Virus record (IMG/VR): IMGVR_UViG_3300008120_000112
Coordinates: 1 to 41,444 of that record
DNA: 41,444 nucleotides
From: a virus
Reading direction: 5' to 3' (one strand)
Positions 1 through 8,162 of the stretch are shown here, piece after piece. Both the position numbers and the translations under genes were made by a program. The notes below the pieces were generated by a model that worked only from the letters and a program-made list of their open reading frames with translations, was not told where the DNA came from and made no database searches. Position 1 is the stretch's first letter. Each line of letters starts with the position of its first letter.

Positions 1-228
1 ACGCACACACGAACGAACGCGGGGAACGGGCGCGAGCGCTCAGCCGATGCGGCCGGGCGTCGTCGGCGTCGGCGTCTACGATCGGTCGAAGGTAGACGCG
101 CGGCCGCGCGCGACGCCGGACCGCGGCCGCGGGCGCCGATCGTATTCACCGGACCACGGGGGGGGAGGGGTCGTACAAACCCCCCTCCCAACGAACTGAC
201 CCTCTGGAACTTTCCGGGGCATGGTTGT
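1..228. other. Left window edge, no confident gene
   Basis: No gene can be supported here. Frame 1 is open from the first base to a TGA at 250-252, and frame 2 is open from base 2 to a TGA at 197-199 with GC-rich third positions. The gene at the right edge (40551 onward) has no stop, so if the molecule is circular it could run into this stretch in frame 1. The predicted residues there are arginine- and proline-rich and do not look like a natural ending. The stretch is very GC-rich and holds one strong hairpin. Confidence 0.4.
163..189 (+). terminator. GC-rich hairpin, possible terminator upstream of terL
   Basis: GGGAGGGG at 163-170 pairs perfectly with CCCCTCCC at 182-189 across an 11-base loop. 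No T-tract follows, so it is only terminator-like. It would separate right-edge transcription from the packaging operon if the genome circularises. Confidence 0.35.
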
Positions 229-251
229 TTGACCCCCGTGTGTGCAGATTG

Positions 252-271
252 ATCGCAACAAAACTTGCGTT
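252..271 (+). promoter_or_regulatory. Palindromic operator-like site A1 upstream of terL
   Basis: ATCGCAACAAAACTTGCG at 252-269 matches 17 of 18 bases of the site at 26507-26524 in front of the recombination operon, in the same orientation. It is an imperfect palindrome (CGCAA, 6-base spacer, TTGCG). A TTGCAG hexamer begins at 281, 29 bp after the site start. In the 26.5-kb promoter the -35 TTGACA begins 28 bp after its site start, so the geometry is nearly the same. No convincing -10 is visible here. Confidence 0.6.
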
Positions 272-293
272 AGACGCTCGTTGCAGACAGCGA

Positions 294-315
294 AATCGCA
301 AATGTTGTTGCGATT
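294..315 (-). promoter_or_regulatory. Palindromic operator-like site A2 upstream of terL (inverted copy)
   Basis: AATCGCAA at 294-301, six bases, then TTGCGATT at 308-315 form a perfect 8-bp inverted repeat. Read on the minus strand it matches 20 of 22 bases of the 26506-26527 site. It lies about 43 bp from site A1 in the opposite orientation, and it overlaps an upstream in-frame ATG (302), which argues that translation of terL begins further down at 344. Confidence 0.6.
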
Positions 316-343
316 GTGGGTCTGTTGTCTAGGATGCGTTCTG

Positions 344-1777
344 ATGACGCAGGTGGGCGATCTTTCGTTGGACGAGTTCTGGTTCGGCTGTCGCGAGGCG
401 CCGCATTGGTTTGTGCCGTATGTGCTTGGGTTCGAGAATTCGGGCCTGCACGACGAGCTGCAATGGCATCTGACGGACAACGACGATGCGTACTGCGAGC
501 TGCCTCGCGGTCATGGGAAGACGAATCAGATGGTTGGTCGGGTGTGCTGGGAGATCGGTCGCGATCCGCACATCCGGGTGAAGATCGTCGGGTCGTCGGA
601 TGACGAGGCGACGAAGACTGTGACGATGATCCGGAAGATCGTGCAGTCTGAGGAGTTTCGGAACGTGTTTCCTGGGGTGGAGCCTGACAAGGATTCGTCT
701 TGGGGGAACACGGCGTTCACGGTGAAGCGCAGTAAGTTCATGCGCGACCCGACGGTGGAGGCTGTGAGCGTGTTTGGTCGTGCGGGCGGTCGTTCGGACC
801 TGCTGATTCCCGACGACATCTGCGATCTCCGGAACTCGGTGCAGCAGCCTTCCATGCGCGAGCAGGTGAAGGAGGCGTGGACGACGATCTGGTTGCCGAC
901 GCTGGACAGGTCTGGCGAGAGGCCGAGGATCTGGAAGTTTGGCACGCCGTACCATGTGGCGGACATCACGGCCGACTGGCGGGCGTATCACGACGATCAT
1001 GGCGGGGTGTTTCGCCGGCCGGTGCGTGGGTATGAGAGTCCTTGGCCGGAGGTCTACACGTCGGAGATGATGCAGAAGCTCCGGGCGCAGTATGGGCCGA
1101 TCGCGTATGCGCGGGCCTACGAGCTGTCGCCTGTTTCGAGCGACCAGTTGGTCTTCGACCATTGGTGGCTAGATCGGGCCTTCTACGAGAACGCGATTCC
1201 GGATTTCGTGCGTGCGACGGGGGAAGTCATTGCCGCCACGGACTTTGCGTTCAGCGAGAAGACGGTTCGCAAGGGCGACCCGGACTACTCGGTTCTTGTC
1301 GTCGGCGTTCGTTCCCTCGACGGCATGTGCTATCTCGACAAGGTGATCCGTGCCCGCGTTCCGTTCCCGGAGTGGATGCGGATCTGCGCTCGCGAGTGTC
1401 GTCAGATGGGCGTGTCGATGCTGATGGCGGAAGGCAACGGTCCGCAGGCCGGCCTGGTGCAGCAGCTTGCGATGGCCTGCGAGACGACGAGCGTGATCCC
1501 GGTGATCCGGACGAAGGACAAGCTTTCGCGCGCGAGCGAGAAGCAGTCTTTCGTCGAGAGCGGCCGGCTGCGGCTGCGCGGCGAGAAGGGCCGCGTGAGC
1601 AGGGAGCATGCGGTGCTCTACGAGGAGATGACTACGTTCCCGGCCGGCGACCATGACGATACGGTCGACGCCGTGGTGGACCTGATGGAGGCTTGCATCA
1701 GATCCGGTTATGGCATGAGCGACAGGCCGAGGCTGACCGAGAGCGGCAAGGGCAGGTACTGGAGGCTTTATGGATGA
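344..1777 (+). CDS. terL: Terminase large subunit
   Basis: Motor ATPase and nuclease that packages DNA into the prohead, 477 residues from this start. The ATPase shows a Walker A variant PRGHGKT (about 54-60), a Walker B LLIPDD (about 153-158) and a coupling-like FGTP (about 199). The RNase H-like nuclease domain begins near ATDFAFS (Asp about 300) and ends with GDHDD (about 435-439), typical acidic positions. The ATG at 344 is chosen because AGGA lies nine bases upstream and earlier in-frame starts (242, 302) overlap the palindromic sites. No small terminase gene was recognised nearby. The gene overlaps the portal start by eight bases, indicating a head operon. Confidence 0.93.
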   Translation: MTQVGDLSLDEFWFGCREAPHWFVPYVLGFENSGLHDELQWHLTDNDDAYCELPRGHGKTNQMVGRVCWEIGRDPHIRVKIVGSSDDEATKTVTMIRKIVQSEEFRNVFPGVEPDKDSSWGNTAFTVKRSKFMRDPTVEAVSVFGRAGGRSDLLIPDDICDLRNSVQQPSMREQVKEAWTTIWLPTLDRSGERPRIWKFGTPYHVADITADWRAYHDDHGGVFRRPVRGYESPWPEVYTSEMMQKLRAQYGPIAYARAYELSPVSSDQLVFDHWWLDRAFYENAIPDFVRATGEVIAATDFAFSEKTVRKGDPDYSVLVVGVRSLDGMCYLDKVIRARVPFPEWMRICARECRQMGVSMLMAEGNGPQAGLVQQLAMACETTSVIPVIRTKDKLSRASEKQSFVESGRLRLRGEKGRVSREHAVLYEEMTTFPAGDHDDTVDAVVDLMEACIRSGYGMSDRPRLTESGKGRYWRLYG

Positions 1778-3950
1778 GCTGATGAACGCCGGCGAGGCCG
1801 ACGTGCAGATTCCGCGCGAGATGGCCGCTCCGATCGCGCTTCCGATCGAGATGCAGCGCACTTTCTTCGCGAGCGTCGCGAAGATGCTGCGCAATCCGTC
1901 CCTTGCGTACCGCAAGGACCGGACGCTGATGAAGCAGATGAGGAACGACCCCGACTGCATGGGGCCGCTCAACCAGCTTCAGGTCTCGATCGCCGGTCTT
2001 GAATGGCAGGTGAAGCCGTTCGACTCGCGCGACCCGATGCAGGAGGAGATCGCCGAGCGCACGCAGGAGATCTTCGCGCGCACGCCGCGTCTCGCGGACC
2101 TGATCCGGCATCTCCTCGACGCCGTGTGGTACGGGTCGAGCGCCGCGAACATCATGTACGAGCGCAAGTCCGACGGCGTGGTCGTGCCGTCGGACTGGCT
2201 TCCGTTCCATCCGGACACCCTCGCCGTCAACCTGGAGGGCGAGCCGGCGATCCGCGTCGGACCGCGGTACTACTCGGACATGGACGGCACGGGTGGAGAG
2301 ACGCAGCAGGGCTTCGACTCGCGCGTCCACGTCCTGACTCCGATCGAGCGGCGCGCGGTCGTGTGGCACCGCTACATGGTGACCGGGCCCGACTTCGACG
2401 ATCCCTACGAGACGGCGTATGCATATCTCGGCAAGGGCGTGCGCGACACGGTTTGGTGGTACTGGAACCTGAAGCAGGCCGTGCTTCAGAACTGGGCCAC
2501 GTTCGCGGAGCGCTACGCGCAGGGCATCCGGGTGGGCTACTACCCGATGGCGGTCAAGGGCGGCAAGGAGGAGATGGAGAACATCCTGCGCAACCTCGTC
2601 GGCGACGTGAGCGCGGTCGTGCCGCGCCAGACGCCGGGGCAGAAGGATTACGAGATCGAGATCAAGGAGCCTGCGGCCGCTCGCGCTCAGGTGTTCGCCG
2701 ATCTCTGCGAGTGGCTCTCGAAGAACATCAAGGAGCTCATCGTCGGGCAGAGCGCGACGAGCGAGGCCGTCAGCACGGGTCTCGGGTCGAACGTCGCGAG
2801 CCAGCATCAGAAGACGTTCACGCGTCAGATGAAGTTCGTCGCCGAAGGTCTCGGCGAGACGATCACGCACCAGTTCCTGCGCGAGATCGTCGACATGAAC
2901 TTCGGACCGCAGGACGTGTATCCGCGCTTCGAGTTCTCCGTCGAGAGCCCCGAGCTTGAGAAGAAGCTTGAGGCCGTCCGCATCTTCGTCAACGAGCTCG
3001 GAGGATCGGTCAGCGAGGCCGAGACCCGCAAGATGCTCGGACTCGGAATTCCCGAGATCGACGAGCCCGTGCTGACCGGCAAGATCCGCGACGTGATCCC
3101 GGAGATCTCCGACGGCGCTCCTCCCGAGGACGACGACGGGCAGAAGGTGCTGTCCTCCCGCGAGGTCTTCTCGCGCATGTCGGAGAAGGAGCTGCGTCGC
3201 GAGGCGGTCCGCCGCCGGCGCAAGGGCAGGAAGGCGAGCGGAAACTGCGGCAACGGCTTCGGCGGATTCACCGACTCGAACCGCTGCGCGGCCGGCGAGC
3301 ACGACTACCCGAAGGACCGGAAGAAGCCGCGCAAGAGCAGGAACGCGCGCGAGGTCGGCGACTGCGTCGTCGAGAAGCACCGCGTGCTCGTCGGAGAGGG
3401 ATACGACGACGACCAGGCGTGGGCGATCGCCTACGAGATGTGCGGGAAGACGGAGAACCGCCGTCGTCCGCAACACTCGACCGACAGCCAGGCCGCTCTC
3501 GACCGCATCGAGGATCTCGTCGGCGACGGCATGAGCGTCGAACAGGCCGTGCGAGTCACCGACCGCGAGTCGATGCGCACCGACGAGTTCGAGCGCGATG
3601 AGAAGAAGGGCGAGAAGGAGACGTTCGAGGACGGCTTCAAGCCGCCGGAGTCCGTCGCCTCGAACGCGCGTCGAGCGCTTGAGGTCCGCGACGGCAAGCC
3701 CGAGTCGGAGCGAGGCATGACGAGCGTCGGCCTCGCGCGAGCCCGAGATCTCGCGAACAGGCGCAGCCTCTCCGAGGACACCGTCCGTCGCATGGTGAAG
3801 TACTTCACCCGCCATCAGTCCGACAAGAAGGGCGAGACCTGGGACGACAAGGGCAAGGGCTGGCAGGCGTGGAACGGATGGGGCGGCGACGAAGGATGGT
3901 CGTGGGCCCGCGGAATCGTCGAGCGTCTCGACAAGGAGCGTGGCTCTTGA
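1770..3950 (+). CDS. Portal protein (DUF935 / Mu gp29-like) with C-terminal extension
   Basis: Forms the dodecameric DNA entry ring at the head vertex. Residues about 1-440 fit the DUF935 portal family: RKDRTLMKQMRNDPDCMG near the start, the Trp-rich WHRYMV and YWNLKQAVLQNW stretch, and IVGQSATSEAVSTGLGSNVAS, the usual Gly/Ser-rich region. At 726 residues it is much longer than ordinary members. The extra 280 residues contain a Cys-bearing segment (about 487-565, with EGYDDDQAWAIAYEMCG) and a final domain (about 628-726, with VGLARARDLANRRSLSEDTVRRM, YFTRH and WNGWGGDEGWSWAR). I know these two modules from other phage head proteins, but not a function. An alternative ATG lies at 1782. Confidence 0.88.
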   Translation: MDELMNAGEADVQIPREMAAPIALPIEMQRTFFASVAKMLRNPSLAYRKDRTLMKQMRNDPDCMGPLNQLQVSIAGLEWQVKPFDSRDPMQEEIAERTQEIFARTPRLADLIRHLLDAVWYGSSAANIMYERKSDGVVVPSDWLPFHPDTLAVNLEGEPAIRVGPRYYSDMDGTGGETQQGFDSRVHVLTPIERRAVVWHRYMVTGPDFDDPYETAYAYLGKGVRDTVWWYWNLKQAVLQNWATFAERYAQGIRVGYYPMAVKGGKEEMENILRNLVGDVSAVVPRQTPGQKDYEIEIKEPAAARAQVFADLCEWLSKNIKELIVGQSATSEAVSTGLGSNVASQHQKTFTRQMKFVAEGLGETITHQFLREIVDMNFGPQDVYPRFEFSVESPELEKKLEAVRIFVNELGGSVSEAETRKMLGLGIPEIDEPVLTGKIRDVIPEISDGAPPEDDDGQKVLSSREVFSRMSEKELRREAVRRRRKGRKASGNCGNGFGGFTDSNRCAAGEHDYPKDRKKPRKSRNAREVGDCVVEKHRVLVGEGYDDDQAWAIAYEMCGKTENRRRPQHSTDSQAALDRIEDLVGDGMSVEQAVRVTDRESMRTDEFERDEKKGEKETFEDGFKPPESVASNARRALEVRDGKPESERGMTSVGLARARDLANRRSLSEDTVRRMVKYFTRHQSDKKGETWDDKGKGWQAWNGWGGDEGWSWARGIVERLDKERGS

Positions 3951-4846
3951 TCGAGATGCGCAGGGTCGAGGGCATGATGGACCGCGTGTGGATGCGCGGG
4001 CTTTCCTCCCGGCTCTGGCGTCGGATGGGTGTCGAGGTCGGCAAGGCGCTCGTGGATTCGCACCAGCGTGGTGCGTCCATGTACATGACGGTCCCAAACG
4101 TCCGCGCCGACCTCGACGCCTTCCGCAGGCGAGGCATGGAGATGGCAACTGTCGCCGAGGCCGAGACGGGTCGGAGATACGGGAATGTCGCCGCGATCCA
4201 CGGAGACGAGCTGACGGCGATCCTGTACCTGCTGTTCTTCGACGCCGACCCTGCGAACGTCCGTCCGGTCAGACGCGGTATTCCCGCGGCGATCTCGCGG
4301 CGCGCCGCATTCAACGACATCCCGATGGCCGCGGCGCGCCGTGCCTTCGAGGTCATAACGGAGGACGATGTTGCTCGCGATCTCGCTCTATCTTTTCCTT
4401 CGCGCTCTCGTCTCGCGGCTCGGACGGAGGTCCGAAGGGCACTCAACGTCGGAATCGCGGACGCGGCTATATCCGAAGGTCGTGATCCTTCGGTCGCCGA
4501 CCCGATGAGGCCGTTCGTTCGAGAGGTGACCTATCCGCTCTGGGAGATCCGGGAAATCATGGACCGGCGGACGCGCGGAAATCCGAACGGCGACTTCCCC
4601 GAGGGTAGCCATTGGCAGGTCAACGGGTACATCAGCACGATGGAGGAGATCGTCCGTCAGGACTGCGTCCCGCCATGCGGATGGAACTGCCGCGCCGCGC
4701 TCGTCCCGGTCGGCTTTGAGCGCGCGCGTCGGCTCGGTCTGCTGCGCGACGACGACCGGATCGACTGGGAGGCGCTGCGCCTCTACAACCAGACTAGGCA
4801 ACCTTACATCGACAACGGGCTCTATCCCGACCGGGGATTTAGATAA
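3947..4846 (+). CDS. MuF-like minor head protein
   Basis: Phage head morphogenesis protein of the Mu gpF / SPP1 gp7 type, normally internal and portal-associated. The C-terminal half carries the family pattern: ARTEVRRALNVG, then ITYPL-like REVTYPLWEIREIMDRRTRGNPN, and the Cys-containing closing motif CVPPCGWNCRAALVPV. A TTG start at 3947 overlaps the portal stop (TTGA) and has AAGGAG eight bases upstream. The first ATG at 3956 would be about 17 bases from that site, so TTG is preferred, giving 299 residues. Position directly after the portal is typical. Confidence 0.85.
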   Translation: MIEMRRVEGMMDRVWMRGLSSRLWRRMGVEVGKALVDSHQRGASMYMTVPNVRADLDAFRRRGMEMATVAEAETGRRYGNVAAIHGDELTAILYLLFFDADPANVRPVRRGIPAAISRRAAFNDIPMAAARRAFEVITEDDVARDLALSFPSRSRLAARTEVRRALNVGIADAAISEGRDPSVADPMRPFVREVTYPLWEIREIMDRRTRGNPNGDFPEGSHWQVNGYISTMEEIVRQDCVPPCGWNCRAALVPVGFERARRLGLLRDDDRIDWEALRLYNQTRQPYIDNGLYPDRGFR

Positions 4847-4949
4847 CTGTTAGATGAAACGGAACTATAAGTTCCATTATCTACACTTTTATCGTCCGTA
4901 ATGATGGTTTCTTATTGCTTTTAATGCGCTTCGCGCTGTCAATACCGGC
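4847..4949. other. AT-rich spacer with hairpin before the protease gene
   Basis: This roughly 100-bp gap is clearly richer in A and T than its surroundings. GGAACT and AGTTCC (about 4860-4874) form a perfect 6-bp stem with an ATA loop. There is no clear T-tract terminator and no convincing promoter. The following gene begins at ATG 4950 without a strong ribosome binding site. Confidence 0.4.
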
Positions 4950-6110
4950 ATGACGGGATCTCATGCCATTGCGGAGAACGGTGACAAGGTCGTCATTCGG
5001 CGGCTTGAGCTGTTCTCCGGATACGACCCGTCGATCGACGATGGCTCGGACGATGAGATTCGGAAATTCAACCGCAGCAAGGTGCGGCGAATCGTCGATC
5101 GGACGCGTCAGTTCATCAACAGGCGCCAGCATCCGCGGATCGTGATCCTCCATTCGCAGGAGGACCACAGCGAGCCGAAGGAAGCCGTGGGAGCCGTGAT
5201 GAACGTGGAGCTTGAGGAGCGCGAAGGCGTTCCGTTCATCGTCGGCGATGTCGAGATGTCGCGCCAGGACTTCGACGAGTACATCGCGTCCAACAGGTTC
5301 CCGCGGCGTTCCGCGGAGATCTGGTCGGACGATCACATGAGCGAGATCGCGCTGCTCGGACGTGACACGCCAAGGCGTCCGCTTCCGGACACGCGGTTCT
5401 CCAAGCAGGGCGACAAGATTCGCTTCGCAATGGAATGCTCCTCCTGCTTCGAGGCCGCGCCGGGAGTGGGCAACGTGTTCGTACCCGGCGCGACCGGAAC
5501 CAAGAAGGAGTCCAGCATGGACGAGAAGAACGACGAGAAGAAGGACGAGATGGCAAAGCTCATCGCCGAGAAGGACGCTGAGATCGCCAGGCTCAAGGAA
5601 GAGAACCGCAAGATGTACAACCAGACCCACGTCGACATCGACTCGCACGAGGGCGACGAGGACGAGGACGAGGGCGAGGAGAAGGAGGAGGACAAGAAGA
5701 AGTCCTCCAAGACCTGCTCGGCGCGTCCGGCCGGCGACAAGATCGAGTTCGCCCGCATGAAGGAGAAGTTCGAGAAGCGCATCGCCGCTCTTGAGACCGA
5801 ACTCGCGAAGGAGCGCTTCTCCCGCGAGCTCGACTCGATGGCGTCCGAGGGCTACTCGGTCGATTGCTGCCGCGAGGAGATGATCGCGGAGCTCGTCGAC
5901 TCGCGCGACCCGCAGCGGAAGATCGCGTTCTGGCGCGAGAACTTCCGTCGTGATCCGATCAACACCCGCGTCGCCGCGGCTCCGCGCAGCGGCGCCAAGC
6001 CGGCGCCGTCCGGCGTCGACCGTGAAATCGTTGCCAAGCTCGTCGCAGAGGCGGCTGGCGATCCCGAGAAGTTCAAGACCCTGATGGCCCGCGCGAAGAG
6101 CGGCGCCTGA
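4950..6110 (+). CDS. Prohead protease-scaffold fusion (Mu gpI-like)
   Basis: Capsid maturation protease fused to a scaffold, 386 residues. The N-terminal part (about 55-145) has the Mu gpI-type layout: HPRIVILHSQ with a candidate His68, then VGAVMNVELEEREGVPFIVGDVEM, then RRSAEIW with a candidate nucleophile Ser121, and ALLGRDTP. The second part is a highly charged Lys/Glu/Asp coiled coil (about 190-300) and an Ala-rich C-terminus, typical of scaffolding proteins. An internal start at 5517 would yield the scaffold alone. It sits between the MuF gene and the decoration/capsid genes, the expected place. Catalytic assignments are by pattern only. Confidence 0.75.
   Translation: MTGSHAIAENGDKVVIRRLELFSGYDPSIDDGSDDEIRKFNRSKVRRIVDRTRQFINRRQHPRIVILHSQEDHSEPKEAVGAVMNVELEEREGVPFIVGDVEMSRQDFDEYIASNRFPRRSAEIWSDDHMSEIALLGRDTPRRPLPDTRFSKQGDKIRFAMECSSCFEAAPGVGNVFVPGATGTKKESSMDEKNDEKKDEMAKLIAEKDAEIARLKEENRKMYNQTHVDIDSHEGDEDEDEGEEKEEDKKKSSKTCSARPAGDKIEFARMKEKFEKRIAALETELAKERFSRELDSMASEGYSVDCCREEMIAELVDSRDPQRKIAFWRENFRRDPINTRVAAAPRSGAKPAPSGVDREIVAKLVAEAAGDPEKFKTLMARAKSGA
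5517..6110 (+). CDS. Nested scaffold protein from internal start
   Basis: An in-frame ATG at 5517 has AAGGAG at 5505-5510, six bases upstream, which is a better ribosome binding site than that of the full-length gene. It would produce a 197-residue acidic coiled-coil protein made only of the scaffold part. Nested scaffold genes of this kind are established in lambda (C/Nu3) and in Mu (I/Z). The coiled-coil region (KLIAEKDAEIARLKEENRK) begins directly after the start. That both products are made is inferred. Confidence 0.65.
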   Translation: MDEKNDEKKDEMAKLIAEKDAEIARLKEENRKMYNQTHVDIDSHEGDEDEDEGEEKEEDKKKSSKTCSARPAGDKIEFARMKEKFEKRIAALETELAKERFSRELDSMASEGYSVDCCREEMIAELVDSRDPQRKIAFWRENFRRDPINTRVAAAPRSGAKPAPSGVDREIVAKLVAEAAGDPEKFKTLMARAKSGA

Positions 6111-6131
6111 TCACAAAGGAAGGCTCCACAC

Positions 6132-6518
6132 ATGAGCTCGTACTCCGACACTCCGTCGCTCGTCGCAAGCGGAAACTGCAACCCCTACCGTTTCGTCAAG
6201 GTCAGCGGCCGCAACACCGGCATCACCTGCTCGGCCATCACCGACATCGCGGTCGGCGTCGCCGATGGCTCGACCAAGGCATTCAACAGCTCCCTGCACG
6301 CTGAGGACAAGGATCCGATCAGCCTCCAGGGCGGCAGCGTCGTTCTCGTCGAAGCCGCTGCCGGCATCACCGCCGGCGCCCGAGTCGCTCCATCCGCAAA
6401 CGGCCGAGCGCAGGCCGCAGTCGCCACTCAGTACCCCTTCGGAATCGCCCTTGAGACCGCCGGCGGCGCCGGCGAGATCATCCGCGTCTTCAAGCAGACC
6501 AACACGGTCCATGCCTGA
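6132..6518 (+). CDS. Head decoration protein
   Basis: A 128-residue protein directly before the major capsid gene. It has the beta-rich, Gly/Ala/Val-rich look of DUF2190-type decoration proteins: NPYRFVKVSG, AITDIAVGVADGS, VLVEAAAGITAGARVAPSANGRAQA and FGIALETAGGAGEIIRVFK. It probably binds the outer capsid surface. The start is preceded by AAAGGAAGGCTCCACACATG, whose last part (CCACACATG) recalls the starts of the minus-strand operon. Assignment is by size, position and composition. Confidence 0.7.
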   Translation: MSSYSDTPSLVASGNCNPYRFVKVSGRNTGITCSAITDIAVGVADGSTKAFNSSLHAEDKDPISLQGGSVVLVEAAAGITAGARVAPSANGRAQAAVATQYPFGIALETAGGAGEIIRVFKQTNTVHA

Positions 6519-6551
6519 TCCGTCCGCACACCAACCGTGAGGTAAACACAC

Positions 6552-7604
6552 ATGGCAGATGCAAACATCGGTGGCGGACTGAACACGTTCGTTCCCACCT
6601 TCTCCGAGGCGACCGGCCTCATCCAGACCGAGTTCACGCGGAACGTCAATTCGTTCGCGCTGAACCGCTACACCAAGCTCGTCCCCGTCTCGACCGTCAG
6701 CGGCTACTACCTCAAGATCAACTCGGACGAGGCCGTCCGCGTGGTCGATGAGAACGACTTCCGCTGGGCCTACGGCGAGGACCGTCCGACCGGCGTGAAC
6801 AACGACTTCGACTTCGCGCAGTTCGTCACCAAGCGCTTCGAGCGCGGCTTCCACATCCCCTACGAGACCGCGAAGGTCGCGGCGTGGGACATCGTGGCCC
6901 AGCACGCCCGCAGCCGCGCGACCCAGCTGATGACGCTCCGCACGCAGCGGGCGCTCAACGTGCTGACCACCGCCGGAAACTGGACGAACAACGTCAACTA
7001 CTTCGCCGACTTCGACGCGCTGGCCTATGGAACGGCCACCACGACGAACGGCGTCTATGACAGCGATTCCTCCACCGCGACCGGCGTTCAGAAGCTCTTC
7101 CAGACCGCGATCGAGAAGATCATGGTCAACACCGGTGGAGCGGTCCAGCCGCAGGACATCATCTGCGTCATGGGTCCGCAGACGGCGCACAAGCTGTCGC
7201 AGACCGCTCAGCTCCGCGAGCTGATCAAGTACACGCAGGGCGTGCAGCTCATGCAGGGCCAGGGAACCTACAGCCGCTACGGCCTCGCTCCCGGCCTGTT
7301 CGGCATCGGCGACATCGTCATCGAGGACGCCGTCAAGGTCACGAACCAGAAGGGCGTGGCTCGTTCGGCGAGCTACATCCTGGGCCTTGACAAGGTGCTC
7401 TTCCTGTCGCGTCCGCAGGGTCTCGTCGGAGTCGAGGGTGGCGCGAATTTCGCGACCATCACCAACTTCGTCTACGAGGACATGACCGTCGAGACGATGG
7501 ATGATCCGCGCAACCGCCGGACCATCGGCAGCATTGTTGACAACAGCGTTCCGGAGCTGACCGCTCCGCTCGCCGGCATCTACGTCGCCAACATCGGCGC
7601 CTGA
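6552..7604 (+). CDS. Major capsid protein
   Basis: A 350-residue coat protein assigned from its place between the decoration gene and the connector genes, its length, and typical segments: a hydrophilic N-terminus (NTFVPTFSEATGLIQTEF), a middle FERGFHIPYETAKVAAWD, PQDIICVMGPQTAHKLSQ, and IVIEDAVKVTNQKG near the end. It most likely has the HK97 fold. GTGAGGTAAACACACATGG gives the ribosome binding site. A strong hairpin follows the stop, suggesting high expression with a transcription boundary after it. Confidence 0.82.
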   Translation: MADANIGGGLNTFVPTFSEATGLIQTEFTRNVNSFALNRYTKLVPVSTVSGYYLKINSDEAVRVVDENDFRWAYGEDRPTGVNNDFDFAQFVTKRFERGFHIPYETAKVAAWDIVAQHARSRATQLMTLRTQRALNVLTTAGNWTNNVNYFADFDALAYGTATTTNGVYDSDSSTATGVQKLFQTAIEKIMVNTGGAVQPQDIICVMGPQTAHKLSQTAQLRELIKYTQGVQLMQGQGTYSRYGLAPGLFGIGDIVIEDAVKVTNQKGVARSASYILGLDKVLFLSRPQGLVGVEGGANFATITNFVYEDMTVETMDDPRNRRTIGSIVDNSVPELTAPLAGIYVANIGA

Positions 7605-7626
7605 TCCAGACCCCTCTCTTTCACCG

Positions 7627-7656
7627 GGGCAGGTGGGGATTCGTCCCCACCTGCCC
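7627..7656 (+). terminator. Hairpin after the major capsid gene
   Basis: GGGCAGGTGGGG at 7627-7638 and CCCCACCTGCCC at 7645-7656 form a perfect 12-bp stem with the loop ATTCGT. Only a single T follows, so it may be a partial terminator or an mRNA-stabilising end that raises capsid message relative to downstream genes. Confidence 0.7.
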
Positions 7657-7670
7657 TATGTGGAGGCGGC

Positions 7671-8162
7671 ATGCCCGTTCCATACGCCACGGTCAACCAG
7701 TTCAAGGAAGCCGTCGATGAGCGGCTTCTCGCCGAGCTCGGCATCGATGCCGAGGCCGATGGCGTCGTGGACGGCAGCAACACCATCATCGTGGCGGCTC
7801 TGACAAGGGCCAGCCACGAAATCCAGTCGTTCGCCCTTCGGGGCGGCGTCTACACCGAACCCGATCTCGACCTGCTCCAGTCGCAGACCAATTGGGTTCT
7901 CATCGGCGTCACCTGCGACCTTGCTCTTGGCATCCTGATGGCCCGCCGTGGCGGTCCGTTCGGCGAGGCCATCCGAGACCGGATCGACAAGGCGAACGGC
8001 ATGCTGTCGGATCTGCGCGATGGGATGAGGCTGTTCCCGATCGGGGACAACATCGCCGCGAGCAAGCCGGCGCTTTCGATCATCACCCAGGTTCAGCGCG
8101 GCAACCTGGGAATGGTCGCCGACAGCGAGTTCTTCCCGCGCAGGAAGTACACCGCTTCGTGA
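7671..8162 (+). CDS. Head-tail connector protein (DUF1320 / Mu gp36-like)
   Basis: A 163-residue protein that fits the DUF1320 family: YATVNQFKEAVDERLLAELG at the start, ALTRASHEIQSFALRGGVYTEPD in the middle (an 'A...A..ID/IQS' helix followed by an RG segment), and KANGMLSDLRDGMRLFP near the end. Members adapt the portal to the tail. GGAGG lies six bases before the ATG. It shares a 4-base overlap with the next gene. Confidence 0.72.
   Translation: MPVPYATVNQFKEAVDERLLAELGIDAEADGVVDGSNTIIVAALTRASHEIQSFALRGGVYTEPDLDLLQSQTNWVLIGVTCDLALGILMARRGGPFGEAIRDRIDKANGMLSDLRDGMRLFPIGDNIAASKPALSIITQVQRGNLGMVADSEFFPRRKYTAS

Noticed and set aside
47-199. Small ORF in frame 2 at the left edge
   Set aside because: GC-rich third positions are suggestive, but the residues are repetitive, it contains the GC hairpin, and there is no ribosome binding site.
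242-343. N-terminal extension of terL from GTG 242 or ATG 302
   Set aside because: The segment overlaps two regulatory palindromes, encodes no conserved residues, and the ATG at 344 has a good AGGA site.
1698-4148. Long antisense open frame (816 codons) across portal and MuF genes
   Set aside because: It mirrors the GC-rich third positions of the true plus-strand genes, has low-complexity Arg/Leu/Val content, and the plus-strand frames have clear family motifs.
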